Position numbers and translations under genes: made by a program. DNA of 64,000 nucleotides from Kiloniellaceae bacterium (lineage in GTDB: Bacteria > Pseudomonadota > Alphaproteobacteria > Kiloniellales > Kiloniellaceae): assembly GCA_021776195.1 (NCBI GenBank), contig JAJFGK010000090.1, forward strand, positions 1-64,000. The letters run 5' to 3'. Shown here piece by piece: positions 1 through 9,703 of the stretch (its first letter is position 1; each line of letters opens with the position of its first letter). Under the pieces are notes generated by a model, which saw only the letters and a list, made by a program, of their open reading frames with translations, was not told the origin of the DNA and did not search any database.

Positions 1-956
1 TTGATCTTCTTGGCCTTGCCCAGGATGATCTCGACGAAGCGGTCGGCGACCGCCTCCATGCACAAGATGCGCTTGACCGCGGTGCAGCGCTGGCCCGAGT
101 TCTTGGTCGCCCCGGCGATGGCCAGCTCGGCGGCCTTCTCCAGGTCGTCGTCGGACAGGTCGTCGCAGACGATCAGCGGGTCGTTGCCGCCGAGCTCCAG
201 CACCGTGCGCCGGTAGCCGGCCTTCTCGGCGATCATCTTGCCGACCGGCACGCCGCCGGTGAAGGTGATCAGGTCGATCTTGTCGTTGACGATCATCTCC
301 TCGCCGATGTCGGCCGGCCAGCCGGTCACCACCGACAGCATCTCGGGCGGCAGGCCGGCGTCATAGAGGATGTCGGCCAGCAGCAGCGCGGTCAGCGGGG
401 TCAGCTCGGTCGGCTTGACCACCATGCAGTTGTTGGTGGCGACCGCGGGGGCGATCTTGTGGGCCACCATGTTGAGCGGGTGGTTGAAGGGCGTGATCGC
501 CGAGATCGCGGTCAGCGGCTCGCGGGTGGTGAAGATCTTGCGCGCCTTGCCCTGGGGCGTCAGGTCGCAGGAGAAGATCGCGCCGTCGTCGTTGATGCAC
601 ATCTGGCCGGCCAGGGTGAAGACGTCGTAGGCCCGGCCGCACTCGTAGGCCGAATCCTTCATCGAGATGCCCAGCTCCAGGGTGATGACGTTGGACAGCT
701 CGGCCTTGCGCTCGACGATCAGCTCGGCGGCGCGGAACAGGATCTGCTGGCGCTCGTAGCGGGTCAGCTTGGGCTTGGCGGCCGCGGCGATCTCGAAGGC
801 CTGGCGGGCGTGCTCGGCCTTGCCGGCCGGGACCGTGCCAATGACTTCATTCGTGTAGGGATAGCGGACCTCGATCACGCCGTCGGCCTCGACCTTGCGG
901 CCGGCGATGCGCATGGGCTCGTGGATCAGGGTGGCTTGGGCTTCGGCGACGCTCAT
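1..956 (-). CDS. phnY: Phosphonoacetaldehyde dehydrogenase (partial, C-terminus outside window)
   Basis: This is an NAD(P)-dependent aldehyde dehydrogenase missing its C-terminal part at the window edge. From the ATG at 956 it reads [19 protein letters not shown] and continues as a typical ALDH nucleotide-binding domain: ITPFNHPLN, then [10 protein letters not shown], then [10 protein letters not shown], with the glutamate in [10 protein letters not shown] and the catalytic cysteine in SGQRCTAVK. In the PhnWAY pathway PhnY oxidises phosphonoacetaldehyde to phosphonoacetate. The assignment to PhnY rather than another ALDH rests mainly on position: it lies 33 bp downstream of phnA in the phnW-phnA-phnY order. 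The cytoplasmic product is the substrate of the neighbouring hydrolase. Confidence 0.9.
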   Translation of the reverse strand, partial: MSVAEAQATLIHEPMRIAGRKVEADGVIEVRYPYTNEVIGTVPAGKAEHARQAFEIAAAAKPKLTRYERQQILFRAAELIVERKAELSNVITLELGISMKDSAYECGRAYDVFTLAGQMCINDDGAIFSCDLTPQGKARKIFTTREPLTAISAITPFNHPLNMVAHKIAPAVATNNCMVVKPTELTPLTALLLADILYDAGLPPEMLSVVTGWPADIGEEMIVNDKIDLITFTGGVPVGKMIAEKAGYRRTVLELGGNDPLIVCDDLSDDDLEKAAELAIAGATKNSGQRCTAVKRILCMEAVADRFVEIILGKAKKI

Positions 957-989
957 GGTCAAGGTTCTCCGGGGATATCGGGGGTCAAT

Positions 990-2306
<1,317 letters not shown>

Positions 2307-3479
2307 TCAGGCGGCCGCTTCGGCCGGCCCGGTCTGGGTGACGCCCATCTCGGCGATGACCTCGGCGATCACCGCCAGGGCGTCCTCGATGTCCTGTTTG
2401 GCCAGTTGGCCGATGCAGCCGATCCGGAAGGTCGGCGCCACGGTCAGCTTGCCGGGATAGATCACGTAACCGCGCGCCGCCAGGCGGTCGTAGAAGTCCT
2501 CGAAGACAAAGCGCGGATCGGCCGGCATATGGAAGGTGACGATGATCGGCGCCTGGCGTTCGTCCGGCAGCAGGGTGGCGAAACCCAGCGCGCGCATACC
2601 CTCGACCAGGATGCGGCAGTTCTCCCCATAGCGCCGGCCGCGGCCCGCGACGCCGCCCTCGGCCTCGTGTTCGGCCATGGCCTGATCGAAGGCGGCGAGC
2701 ACATGGGTCGGCGGCGTGAAGCGCCACTGGGCGTTGGCCTCCATGGCGCGCCACTGGTCGTAAAGGTCGAGCGCGAGGGAGTGGCTGTTGCCGGCGCAAG
2801 CCTCCAGCACCGACTGACGGATCACCGCGTAGCCCATCCCCGGCACGCCCTCGAGGCACTTGTTGGAAGAGGCCATGACCGCATCACAGGGCAGGGCCTT
2901 GGCGTCGAGCGGCAGCGCGCCGAAGGCGCTCATGGCATCGACCAGCAGACTGCGGCCCTGGCCGGCGACGATGGCGGCGATTTCGCTCAGGGGGTTGAGG
3001 ATGCCGCTGGTGGTCTCGCAGTGGACGGCGGCGACATGACTGATCGCCGGATCCCCGGCCAGCAGGCTCTCCAGCGCGGCGAGATCGGGGCACTGGTCCT
3101 CGGCGCATTCCAGCGCCACGGCGGCGCGGCCAAGATAGGTGGCGATCTTCATCATGCGCGCGCCGTAGGCACCGTTCACCAGCACCAGCAGCTTGCCGTC
3201 GCGCGGCAGCAGCGTGCCCAGGGTGGCCTCCACCGCGAAGGTGCCCGAGCCCTGGACCGGCACGCAGACGAAGTCCTCGCCGCCGCCGGCAATGGCCACC
3301 AGCCGCTCGCGCACCCGCGCGTTCAAGGCGATGAACTTCTTATCCCGGCTGCCCCAGTCGCGCAGCATGGCCTGCTTGACGGTCAGCGAGGTGGTCAGCG
3401 GGCCGGGGGTCAGCAGGAACTCGCCGTTACCGGTCAGACGCGCGCGCGGTTCGGCGTCGCGAGTGGTGGATTGGGTCAA
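2307..3479 (-). CDS. phnW: 2-aminoethylphosphonate--pyruvate transaminase
   Basis: This is a fold-type I PLP aminotransferase of 390 aa. It transfers the amino group of 2-aminoethylphosphonate to pyruvate, giving phosphonoacetaldehyde and alanine. The N-terminus LLTPGPLTTS and the PLP-lysine region ASSNKCLEGVPGMGY are family signatures. The start is a TTG at 3479 with a strong GGAGG six bases before it; no better ATG exists. It is the first gene of the minus-strand phnWAY set and diverges from the LysR regulator across about 158 bp, the usual arrangement for a substrate-induced LysR-controlled operon. Confidence 0.93.
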   Translation of the reverse strand: MTQSTTRDAEPRARLTGNGEFLLTPGPLTTSLTVKQAMLRDWGSRDKKFIALNARVRERLVAIAGGGEDFVCVPVQGSGTFAVEATLGTLLPRDGKLLVLVNGAYGARMMKIATYLGRAAVALECAEDQCPDLAALESLLAGDPAISHVAAVHCETTSGILNPLSEIAAIVAGQGRSLLVDAMSAFGALPLDAKALPCDAVMASSNKCLEGVPGMGYAVIRQSVLEACAGNSHSLALDLYDQWRAMEANAQWRFTPPTHVLAAFDQAMAEHEAEGGVAGRGRRYGENCRILVEGMRALGFATLLPDERQAPIIVTFHMPADPRFVFEDFYDRLAARGYVIYPGKLTVAPTFRIGCIGQLAKQDIEDALAVIAEVIAEMGVTQTGPAEAAA

Positions 3480-3559
3480 GAAAGGCCTCCATTTGCCCCC
3501 GGCCTGGACTTTCGGTCGATAAGGGCCGTCGGTTGATAGAGGCGCAGATTAGCGGCATC

Positions 3560-3605
3560 AGTGACATTAGAGAAATTCATTCGAATTATGCCAACTATAG
3601 ATTAC
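3560..3605. promoter_or_regulatory. Putative operator between phnW and its LysR regulator
   Basis: The 158-bp divergent intergenic region is strikingly AT-rich compared with its surroundings. It contains the perfect palindrome ATTCGAAT at 3579-3586, inside a longer imperfect dyad. LysR proteins usually bind AT-rich dyads in such regions to control both genes. No -35/-10 pair can be assigned with certainty. Confidence 0.35.
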
Positions 3606-3637
3606 ACTAATAGAAAAGAGGAGAGAGGGATCAGGCG

Positions 3638-4492
3638 ATGAACCATGCCCAGCTCAGGGCCTTCCACGCGGTGGCGCAGGAAGGCGGCTTCACCGCGGCG
3701 GGCCGCGCCCTGGGCCTGACCCAGCCGGCGGTCACGGTCCAGGTCAAGGCCATGGAGGAGGCCTACCGGGTCGAGCTGTTCCATCGCCGCGGCCGCGACG
3801 TGGTCCTGACCCGGACCGGGCAGGAACTCCACAATCTGACCCGCCGCCTCTTCGAGATCGAGCGCGAGGCCCACGAGTTCCTCCAGGCCGACGGCGGCCA
3901 TGTGCGCGGCCAACTGCGGCTGGCCGCCGACGGGCCCTTTCACATCATCCCCCTGATCCAGGCGATCCGCGAGGAACTGCCTGGGCTGGACCTCAGCGTC
4001 TCGATCGGCAATTCCGCTGCGGTCTGCCGGGCTCTGGTGGACTACGAAGCGGAGATCGGCGTCTTGAGCGAGGGCGCCACCGACGAGCGCTTCGCCGTGC
4101 TCTCGGCGATCAGCTATCCGATCATCCTGCTGATCGCCGCCGAGCATCCCTGGGCCGGACGCGCCAGCGTGCACATCACCGAGCTGGAGGACCAGCCCAT
4201 GGTCCTGCGCGAGCCGGGCTCGGGGACCCGGCGCAGCTTCGAGACCGCCCTGACCCGGGCCGGGGTCAAGCCGCAGCGGGTCCTCGAGATCGGCAGCCGC
4301 GAGGCGGTGCGCGAGGCGGTCGCCGCCGGCCTCGGCCTGGGGGTGGTCCAGGCGCCGGAGAAGGGCGCCGATGCCCGGGTCGCGACGGCGGCCATCACCG
4401 GCGCCGCGATCGAGGCCAGCGAGTTTGTCATCTGTCTCGCCGAGCGCCGGGAGAGCCCCATGTTGCGCCGCCTGGCGGCCCTGATACGCTAG
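3638..4492 (+). CDS. LysR-family transcriptional regulator of the phn cluster
   Basis: The 284-aa protein has a winged helix-turn-helix (QLRAFHAVAQEGGFTAAGRA, residues about 4-23, then LTQPAVTVQVKAME) followed by a periplasmic-binding-protein-like effector domain. A GAGGAG ribosome-binding site precedes the ATG. It is divergent from phnW, so it most likely activates phnWAY in response to 2-aminoethylphosphonate or phosphonoacetate, as LysR regulators beside phnWAY do in other proteobacteria. The effector is inferred from position, not visible in the sequence. The FAD oxidoreductase starts about 30 bp downstream on the same strand and may be co-transcribed. Confidence 0.85.
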   Translation: MNHAQLRAFHAVAQEGGFTAAGRALGLTQPAVTVQVKAMEEAYRVELFHRRGRDVVLTRTGQELHNLTRRLFEIEREAHEFLQADGGHVRGQLRLAADGPFHIIPLIQAIREELPGLDLSVSIGNSAAVCRALVDYEAEIGVLSEGATDERFAVLSAISYPIILLIAAEHPWAGRASVHITELEDQPMVLREPGSGTRRSFETALTRAGVKPQRVLEIGSREAVREAVAAGLGLGVVQAPEKGADARVATAAITGAAIEASEFVICLAERRESPMLRRLAALIR

Positions 4493-4521
4493 CGTTCTTG
4501 ACCTCTAGGGGGATTGGATCG

Positions 4522-5889
4522 GTGACCGAAGCCGTTGAAATCGCCGTTGTCGGCGCCGGAATCGCGGGCATCGCCACGGCCTATTACCTCTGCTGCCAGC
4601 ATGGCAAGCGTGACCTGGTCCTCCTCGACCCGCGGCCGCCCATGTCCCTGACCTCGGCGCAGTCCGGCGAGAACTACCGCAACTGGTGGCCCCATCCGGT
4701 CATGACCGCCTTCACCGATCTCAGCATCGATCTGATGGAGGCCATCGCCCGCGACAGCGACAACCGCCTGCATATGACCCGGCGGGGCTACGCCCTGGCG
4801 ACCCGCCGGGCCGATCTCGACGGGTTGCTCGCGGACCTGGAGCGCGGCTATGGAGCGGGGCCGCAGGATCTGATCCGGGTACACGACAAGGGCGGCGGCG
4901 CGACCTATCGGCCAGCCGATTCGGCGGACTGGCGGGCGGCGCCCGGCGGCGTCGACCTGCTGCGCGATCAAGACCTGATCCGCCGGACCTTTCCCGGATT
5001 CGATCCCACCGTCTCCACTGTCATCCACATCCGCCGAGCCGGCGATATCAGTGGCCAGCAGATGGGCCAGTTCATGCTGGAGCGGATTCGCGAGGCCGGC
5101 GGCCGGCTGTTGCCGGTTCGCCTGATAGGAGCGGACCATGACGGCGGCTTTCGGCTGGAGACCCGGGGCCAGTCCGGGACCGGGGAGCTGCGGGCGGAGG
5201 CGGTGGTCAACGCCGCCGGTCCCTTCGCCGGACCGGTCGCCGCATTGCTGGGGGCGGACCTGCCGATCGAAACGGTGCTGCAACAGAAGGTCGCCTTCGA
5301 GGACCGGGAGGGCGTCATCCCCCGGGCGATGCCCTTTGCCATCGATCTCGACGGGCAGACCATCGACTGGAGCGAGGAGGAGCGCGCCCTTCTGCGCGAG
5401 GATCCGGCGACCGCCTGGCTCGCCGAACCCATGATGGGCGGCATGCACTGCCGGCCGGACGGCGGCGAGCAGGGGCGCTGGGTCAAGCTCGGCTGGGCCT
5501 ATAACCGCGGCGCGGCCGCGCCCTGCGAGGACCCGGCGCTGGACCCGAACTTCCCCGAGATCCTGCTGCGCGGCGTCAGCCGCCTGCAACCCGGGCTCAA
5601 GACCTATTACGGCCGCCTGCCCAGGGCCATGACCCACTACGGCGGCTTCTACGCCATGACCCCTGAGAACTGGCCGCTGGTCGGCGCAACCGACGTCGCC
5701 GGGGCCTTCGTGGTGGGCGCCCTGTCGGGTTTCGGCACCATGGCGGCCTGCGCCGCCGGGGCGCTCTGCGCGGCGGCGGTGGCCGGTGCGCCGCAGCCGG
5801 ACTACGCGGCAAAGCTCGGCCCGGCACGCTACGGCGATGCCGCGCTCATGGCCGAACTGAACGCTATGGCAAGTAAAGGCCTGCTTTGA
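4522..5889 (+). CDS. FAD-dependent amine/amino-acid oxidoreductase (DAO family)
   Basis: This is a 455-aa flavoprotein. The N-terminal dinucleotide-binding motif VVGAGIAGIATAYYL is clear and the C-terminal FAD-contact region reads VGALSGFGTMAACAAGALCA. The architecture is that of the DadA/glycine oxidase/sarcosine oxidase superfamily (oxidative deamination or N-demethylation). A GTG at 4522 with AGGGGG upstream is preferred over a TTG at 4498. It follows the phn LysR gene by about 30 bp. DAO-family enzymes near phosphonate genes have been shown to oxidise N-methyl-aminoethylphosphonate, so such a role is possible here. That is inference only; the substrate cannot be read from the sequence. 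The gene ends 13 bp from the convergent RraA-like gene. Confidence 0.75.
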   Translation: MTEAVEIAVVGAGIAGIATAYYLCCQHGKRDLVLLDPRPPMSLTSAQSGENYRNWWPHPVMTAFTDLSIDLMEAIARDSDNRLHMTRRGYALATRRADLDGLLADLERGYGAGPQDLIRVHDKGGGATYRPADSADWRAAPGGVDLLRDQDLIRRTFPGFDPTVSTVIHIRRAGDISGQQMGQFMLERIREAGGRLLPVRLIGADHDGGFRLETRGQSGTGELRAEAVVNAAGPFAGPVAALLGADLPIETVLQQKVAFEDREGVIPRAMPFAIDLDGQTIDWSEEERALLREDPATAWLAEPMMGGMHCRPDGGEQGRWVKLGWAYNRGAAAPCEDPALDPNFPEILLRGVSRLQPGLKTYYGRLPRAMTHYGGFYAMTPENWPLVGATDVAGAFVVGALSGFGTMAACAAGALCAAAVAGAPQPDYAAKLGPARYGDAALMAELNAMASKGLL

Positions 5890-5902
5890 GCCGACCGGAC
5901 TC

Positions 5903-6601
5903 TCAATCGAGGTAGCGCACCTTGTCCGAGGCCAGCAGAGCTTCGATGTAGTCGGGCACGCCCAGCCCCGCCTCGACCTTGGCCAGCTGGTCCGCCTCGG
6001 CGGCCAGCAGCGCGGGCAGGCCGGCAATGACCTCGGCCACGCGCCCTCGTGGCACCACAACCACGCCATCGCGGTCCCCGGCGATCAGGTCGCCGGGCTC
6101 GACCACCAGCCCGCCGACGGCCAGGGGCTGGTTGACGCTGCCCGGCCCGGAACGTGCCGGCGAGTTGGGAGAGATCCCGCGGCAGGCGACCGGCAGCCCG
6201 ACATCGAGGATCCCGGCGTAGTCGCGCACCAGGCCATCGGTCACGAAGCCGGCTGCCGCGCGGTTCCGTGCCATGCCCAGCACCAGGTCGCCGACCACGG
6301 CGGCCCCCAGGAAACCCTCGGTGCCGGCGACGATCACATCGCCGGGCGCGGCCAGGGCGAGGGCCGCGAAGACCGCGAGATTGTCCGAGGGGCCGCAGGC
6401 CGCCGTGACCGCCGGCCCGCAGAAGCTGTGGGGCAGACCGTCGGCCTGGCCGATCGGCTTGATCCCCTGATCGAGCGCCCCCGCGCCGCCGAGCAGATCG
6501 ACCAGCAGGCTGGTGGCGATACCCTTGAGGGCGGCGACCTGGTCGCTTTCCGGGCGCGCGATTTTGCGTCGGATGGTCAGGAGCGGCGGGTCTTCGATCA
6601 T
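5903..6601 (-). CDS. RraA-family protein (4-hydroxy-4-methyl-2-oxoglutarate aldolase/demethylmenaquinone methyltransferase-like fold)
   Basis: The 232-aa protein has the RraA-fold hallmarks: GPAVTA near residue 62, PGDVIVAG, GLVRDYAG and GDLIAGDRDGVVVVP in the usual order. Many such proteins are divalent-metal-dependent aldolases or oxaloacetate decarboxylases; others inhibit RNase E. GLVRDYAG (family consensus DGxxRD) and the acidic GDRDG loop fit a metal-binding aldolase. The ATG at 6601 has AAAGGA upstream. The SDR gene lies about 68 bp upstream on the same strand, so the pair probably forms a small sugar-acid or hydroxy-acid catabolic operon. The substrate is unknown. Confidence 0.75.
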   Translation of the reverse strand: MIEDPPLLTIRRKIARPESDQVAALKGIATSLLVDLLGGAGALDQGIKPIGQADGLPHSFCGPAVTAACGPSDNLAVFAALALAAPGDVIVAGTEGFLGAAVVGDLVLGMARNRAAAGFVTDGLVRDYAGILDVGLPVACRGISPNSPARSGPGSVNQPLAVGGLVVEPGDLIAGDRDGVVVVPRGRVAEVIAGLPALLAAEADQLAKVEAGLGVPDYIEALLASDKVRYLD

Positions 6602-6669
6602 GACGCTTGTCCTTTGGTGGGTCCGGGCTTGAGCGCGATTTCGGGCGGCGGTGTGCCGGCGGAGCGGTG

Positions 6670-7449
6670 CTATACGCTGGCGGTGAGGCCGCCGTCGACA
6701 TAGAGGACGTGACCGTTCACGAAGCCGGCGGCCGGCGATGCCAGGAAGACCGCGGCGCCGACAAGCTCGTCGAGCTCACCCCAGCGACCCGCCGGAGTGC
6801 GCCCGCCCAGCCAGGCGGTGAAGGCCTCGTCCTTGACCAGGGGCTCGGTCAGCTCGGTCTTGAAGTAGCCCGGGCCGATGCCATTGACCTGGATGTTGAA
6901 ACCGGCCCAGTCGATGCACATGGCCTTGGTCAACATCTTCACGCCGCCCTTGCTCGCGGTATAGGGGCCGGTCGAGGCGCGGCCCAGCTCGCTCATCACC
7001 GAGCAGATGTTGACGATCTTGCCGCCGCGCCGTTCGATCATGTGACGCGCGACCGCCTGGCCGACCAGAAAGACGCTGTCCAGGTTGGTGCGCAGGACCT
7101 TCTGCCAGGTTTCCTCGGCCAGATCCTGCAGGGGCGCCCGGTGGTTGATACCGGCGTTGTTGATCAGGATGTCGAGCGGTCCGATGTCGCGCTCGATCCC
7201 GTCGACAGCGTCGCGGACCGCGGTTCCGTCGGTCACGTCGAAGGCCCTGGCGTGGACTGTCGCGCCGTCCCCCCGCAGGCGCTCGGCGGCGGCTTCAAGC
7301 TTGGCATCGTCGCGGCCGTTCAAGACAACCTCGGCGCCGGCCCCGGCGAGTCCGCCGGCCAGGGCAAGGCCGATGCCCTGGCTGGACCCGGTGATGAGCG
7401 CCAGACGGCCGCTCAGGCCGAACAGCGAAGAGGGGTCGGGCAGGGGCAT
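6670..7449 (-). CDS. SDR-family oxidoreductase (gluconate 5-dehydrogenase-like)
   Basis: This is a classical short-chain dehydrogenase of 259 aa. It has the cofactor motif TGSSQGIG, the NNAGINHR motif, the catalytic serine in ICSVMSELG and the active-site YTASKGG. The overall sequence resembles gluconate 5-dehydrogenase/IdnO and related polyol dehydrogenases. The start at 7449 (MPLPDPSSLFGLSGR) is chosen over an upstream in-frame start at 7473 because family members begin close to the FxLxGR motif. It is the promoter-proximal gene of the pair with the RraA-like gene. Confidence 0.85.
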   Translation of the reverse strand: MPLPDPSSLFGLSGRLALITGSSQGIGLALAGGLAGAGAEVVLNGRDDAKLEAAAERLRGDGATVHARAFDVTDGTAVRDAVDGIERDIGPLDILINNAGINHRAPLQDLAEETWQKVLRTNLDSVFLVGQAVARHMIERRGGKIVNICSVMSELGRASTGPYTASKGGVKMLTKAMCIDWAGFNIQVNGIGPGYFKTELTEPLVKDEAFTAWLGGRTPAGRWGELDELVGAAVFLASPAAGFVNGHVLYVDGGLTASV

Positions 7450-7512
7450 GGTCTCTCCCGAGGCTACCAACAAAGACAGAACGCAACCGGCCTGACGATT
7501 GGTGCGCGCACC

Positions 7513-7896
7513 CTAATTCAGACCACCCACCGCGCGGGCCTCGTTCCGGTCGATGGCGCCGTCGCCGCTCTTGTCGGCCGCGTTGAAGCCGATCAGACGC
7601 ACCACCAGAAACTCGTTCAAATCGAGCCGCCCGTCGCCGTTGGCATCGGCGCGGGCGAAATCCGCTGCGCTGGCGCCCTTCACGTCCTTCTTGGCGAGCG
7701 AGCCGGCGCGGTCCTTGTCGTGCAGGTAGAAGGTCTCGACCATGCGGGCGCGGTATTCTTCATGGTCGATCAGGCCGTTGCCGTTCTTGTCGGTCTGTTG
7801 GAAGGGGTCGGCCGCCAGAGCGGGGGCGGGTGTGAGGAGGACCAGGGCGGACCAGAGGCCCGCCGCGAGGGTCATGGCAAGAGTTCGGTGCGTCAT
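7513..7896 (-). CDS. Secreted EF-hand calcium-binding protein
   Basis: The 127-aa protein has a cleavable signal peptide (hydrophobic stretch about residues 7-28 ending TPAPALAA) and four EF-hand loops. Three are near-canonical: DKNGNGLIDHEE (36 on), DANGDGRLDLNE (84 on) and DKSGDGAIDRNE (108 on). One is degenerate (DKDRAGSLAKKD, about 60 on). It is expected to be periplasmic and to bind calcium; no catalytic domain is present. Its ATG overlaps the stop of the upstream glycine-zipper lipoprotein gene (ATGA), so the two are translationally coupled. Confidence 0.8.
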   Translation of the reverse strand: MTHRTLAMTLAAGLWSALVLLTPAPALAADPFQQTDKNGNGLIDHEEYRARMVETFYLHDKDRAGSLAKKDVKGASAADFARADANGDGRLDLNEFLVVRLIGFNAADKSGDGAIDRNEARAVGGLN

Positions 7897-8414
7897 GACT
7901 GGATCTTCCAGCTGCCGTCGGGCTGCCGGCAGGCGGTGCCGTAGGCGTCCTGGGTCTCGCCGCCGACGGTGACGGTCTGCTGATACTCGCGGCAGTACTG
8001 GTTGTCGCTGCGCTGATAGGTCTTGACCGGCGTGACGGTGCCGCTGGCGCCGCTATCGGGATTGTTCCAGGAGATGGTCTCGCCGGCGCGCGAGGTCTCC
8101 AGGGCGCGCTGGGCGGCCAGCTCGGCCTCCAGCCGGTCCTTGTCGTCGAGCTGTTTGCCGATCTGCTGGCCCAGGAAGCCGCCGAGGAAGACGCCGGCGC
8201 CGGTCGCCACCAGCCGGCCGGTCCCGCCGCCGATCTGCGAGCCCAGGAAACCGCCCAGGGCGGCGCCGAGCAGGGTGCCACCGATCTCTTTGTCGCGGCC
8301 GGTCTCGCAGCCGGCGGTCGCCAGCAGCAGCGGCAGGACGGCCACAGCCAGCCAGCGGCGCCGGGCGGGCGCGGGCCCTCTGCTTCGGTTCGAATCAATC
8401 GTCTCGATTGCCAT
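7893..8414 (-). CDS. Glycine-zipper outer-membrane lipoprotein (17 kDa surface-antigen type)
   Basis: The 173-aa protein has a lipoprotein signal peptide with lipobox LLATAGC. Two glycine-zipper segments follow (GGTLLGAALGGFLGSQIGGG and ATGAGVFLGGFLGQQIG), then a C-terminal domain typical of rickettsial 17 kDa surface-antigen-like proteins (YCREYQQTVTVGG, YGTACRQPDGSWKI). It probably anchors in the outer membrane and contributes to envelope integrity. The ATG at 8414 is preferred over an ATG at 8453 because GGGAG lies 12 bases upstream and the signal peptide then has a normal N-region. It is coupled to the EF-hand gene. Confidence 0.8.
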   Translation of the reverse strand: MAIETIDSNRSRGPAPARRRWLAVAVLPLLLATAGCETGRDKEIGGTLLGAALGGFLGSQIGGGTGRLVATGAGVFLGGFLGQQIGKQLDDKDRLEAELAAQRALETSRAGETISWNNPDSGASGTVTPVKTYQRSDNQYCREYQQTVTVGGETQDAYGTACRQPDGSWKIQS

Positions 8415-8709
8415 GGTGGCAAAAACTCCCAGTTTGTTGCGGCTGATAGCCATCGAAAGCCAAATCCCGTTCCATTATACAAGCCGTGTCCCAAGACGAA
8501 CAGTCCTGCAAATCCCGCTTTGGTCGTTCGGTCGTGCGCCGTCCGATCAAGCACAAGATTTGCACGCCTCTCCTTGATTCAGGTCAGTTCACGGACACCA
8601 CGGCGATCGGCAGACCCGATCTCGCCAATCGAGATTATTCGCTGCTGGCGCCGTGGCGGGACGTGCAGACTGCGGGCCTGTTCACCGCGAAGAGCAAGCT
8701 GGCCATGCC

Positions 8710-9648
8710 ATGACCAATCTGGCCTTGAAGCCCGGTTACCTGCCGCCTCCCGGGCTCCGGGAGGGGTCCGATCCGGGCTACCGACGCGGTGTGCTGCTGG
8801 TGCTGTTGATTGCCGTGGTCTGGTCCTTTTCAGGCCTCATCTTCCGCTCCATCGAGGCGGCGGGCGATTGGGAGATTATCTTCTATCGCTCGATCGGCGT
8901 TACCGCCGGGGCGGCCCTGGCGGTGGTCTGGCGCTATGGCCGGGCGGCGCCCAAGGCCCTGGTCGCCGTCGGTTGGACCGGGGTGATCGCGGCCCTCTGC
9001 CTGGCCGCCGCGAGCATCTCCTTTCTGCAGGCGATCCACCACACCACCATCGCCAACATCTCCTTTATCGTCGCCGCCCAGCCTTTTTTCGCCGCCCTGC
9101 TGGCCTGGGCCCTGCTGCGGGAATCCGTGTCCTGGCGGACCTGGGCGGCGGCGGCGCTGGCGCTTTGCGGCGTCCTCCTCATGGTCCTGGAGGGCGTTGC
9201 CCTCGGCGGTGCGGCCGGCAACCTCCTGGCGCTGCTCGCCGCGCTATTGTCGGCCGGCTATGCCGTGGCCCTGCGTGGCGGCCGCCGCGCCGACATGACA
9301 CCGGCGGTGGCCCTCGCCGGCTTCTTCGCGCTGGTCGCGGTGACCCCTCTGGTCGCCGACTTCGCCATCTCCTGGCGCGACCTCGGTCTCTGCCTGCTCC
9401 AGGGCTTCGGCATCAGTGCTCTTTGCAACTCGCTCTTCGCCGTCGCCGCGCGTTCGGTGCCGGCGGCCGAACTCACGCTCTTCAGCCTGCTGGAAATGGT
9501 GCTGGCGCCGATCTGGGTCTGGTTGGCCATCAGCGAAACGCCCAGCGCCATCACGCTGCTGGGCGGCGCGGTGATCTCGATCGCGGTGCTTGGCCATGCC
9601 GGCCTGTCGTTGCGCCGCCGCCCTCTGCCGGTTGCAAAGCCCCTTTGA
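8710..9648 (+). CDS. DMT-superfamily (EamA) transporter
   Basis: This is a 312-aa integral membrane protein with about ten hydrophobic segments arranged as two EamA repeats. The first runs from GVLLVLLIAVVWSFSGLIFR to residue about 150; the second starts near LLALLAALLSAGYAVALRGG. EamA proteins export metabolites or drugs, or import nucleotide sugars; the substrate here is unknown. The start at 8710 (MTNLALKPGY) is chosen because the membrane domain begins shortly afterwards; the ribosome-binding site is weak. It is followed by the M24 peptidase gene on the same strand after 55 bp. Confidence 0.8.
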   Translation: MTNLALKPGYLPPPGLREGSDPGYRRGVLLVLLIAVVWSFSGLIFRSIEAAGDWEIIFYRSIGVTAGAALAVVWRYGRAAPKALVAVGWTGVIAALCLAAASISFLQAIHHTTIANISFIVAAQPFFAALLAWALLRESVSWRTWAAAALALCGVLLMVLEGVALGGAAGNLLALLAALLSAGYAVALRGGRRADMTPAVALAGFFALVAVTPLVADFAISWRDLGLCLLQGFGISALCNSLFAVAARSVPAAELTLFSLLEMVLAPIWVWLAISETPSAITLLGGAVISIAVLGHAGLSLRRRPLPVAKPL

Positions 9649-9703
9649 CAAGCGCCGGCCGGTCGCGATCATGGCTCTGGCTTTGCTATGAGGGGAGAAC
9701 GGC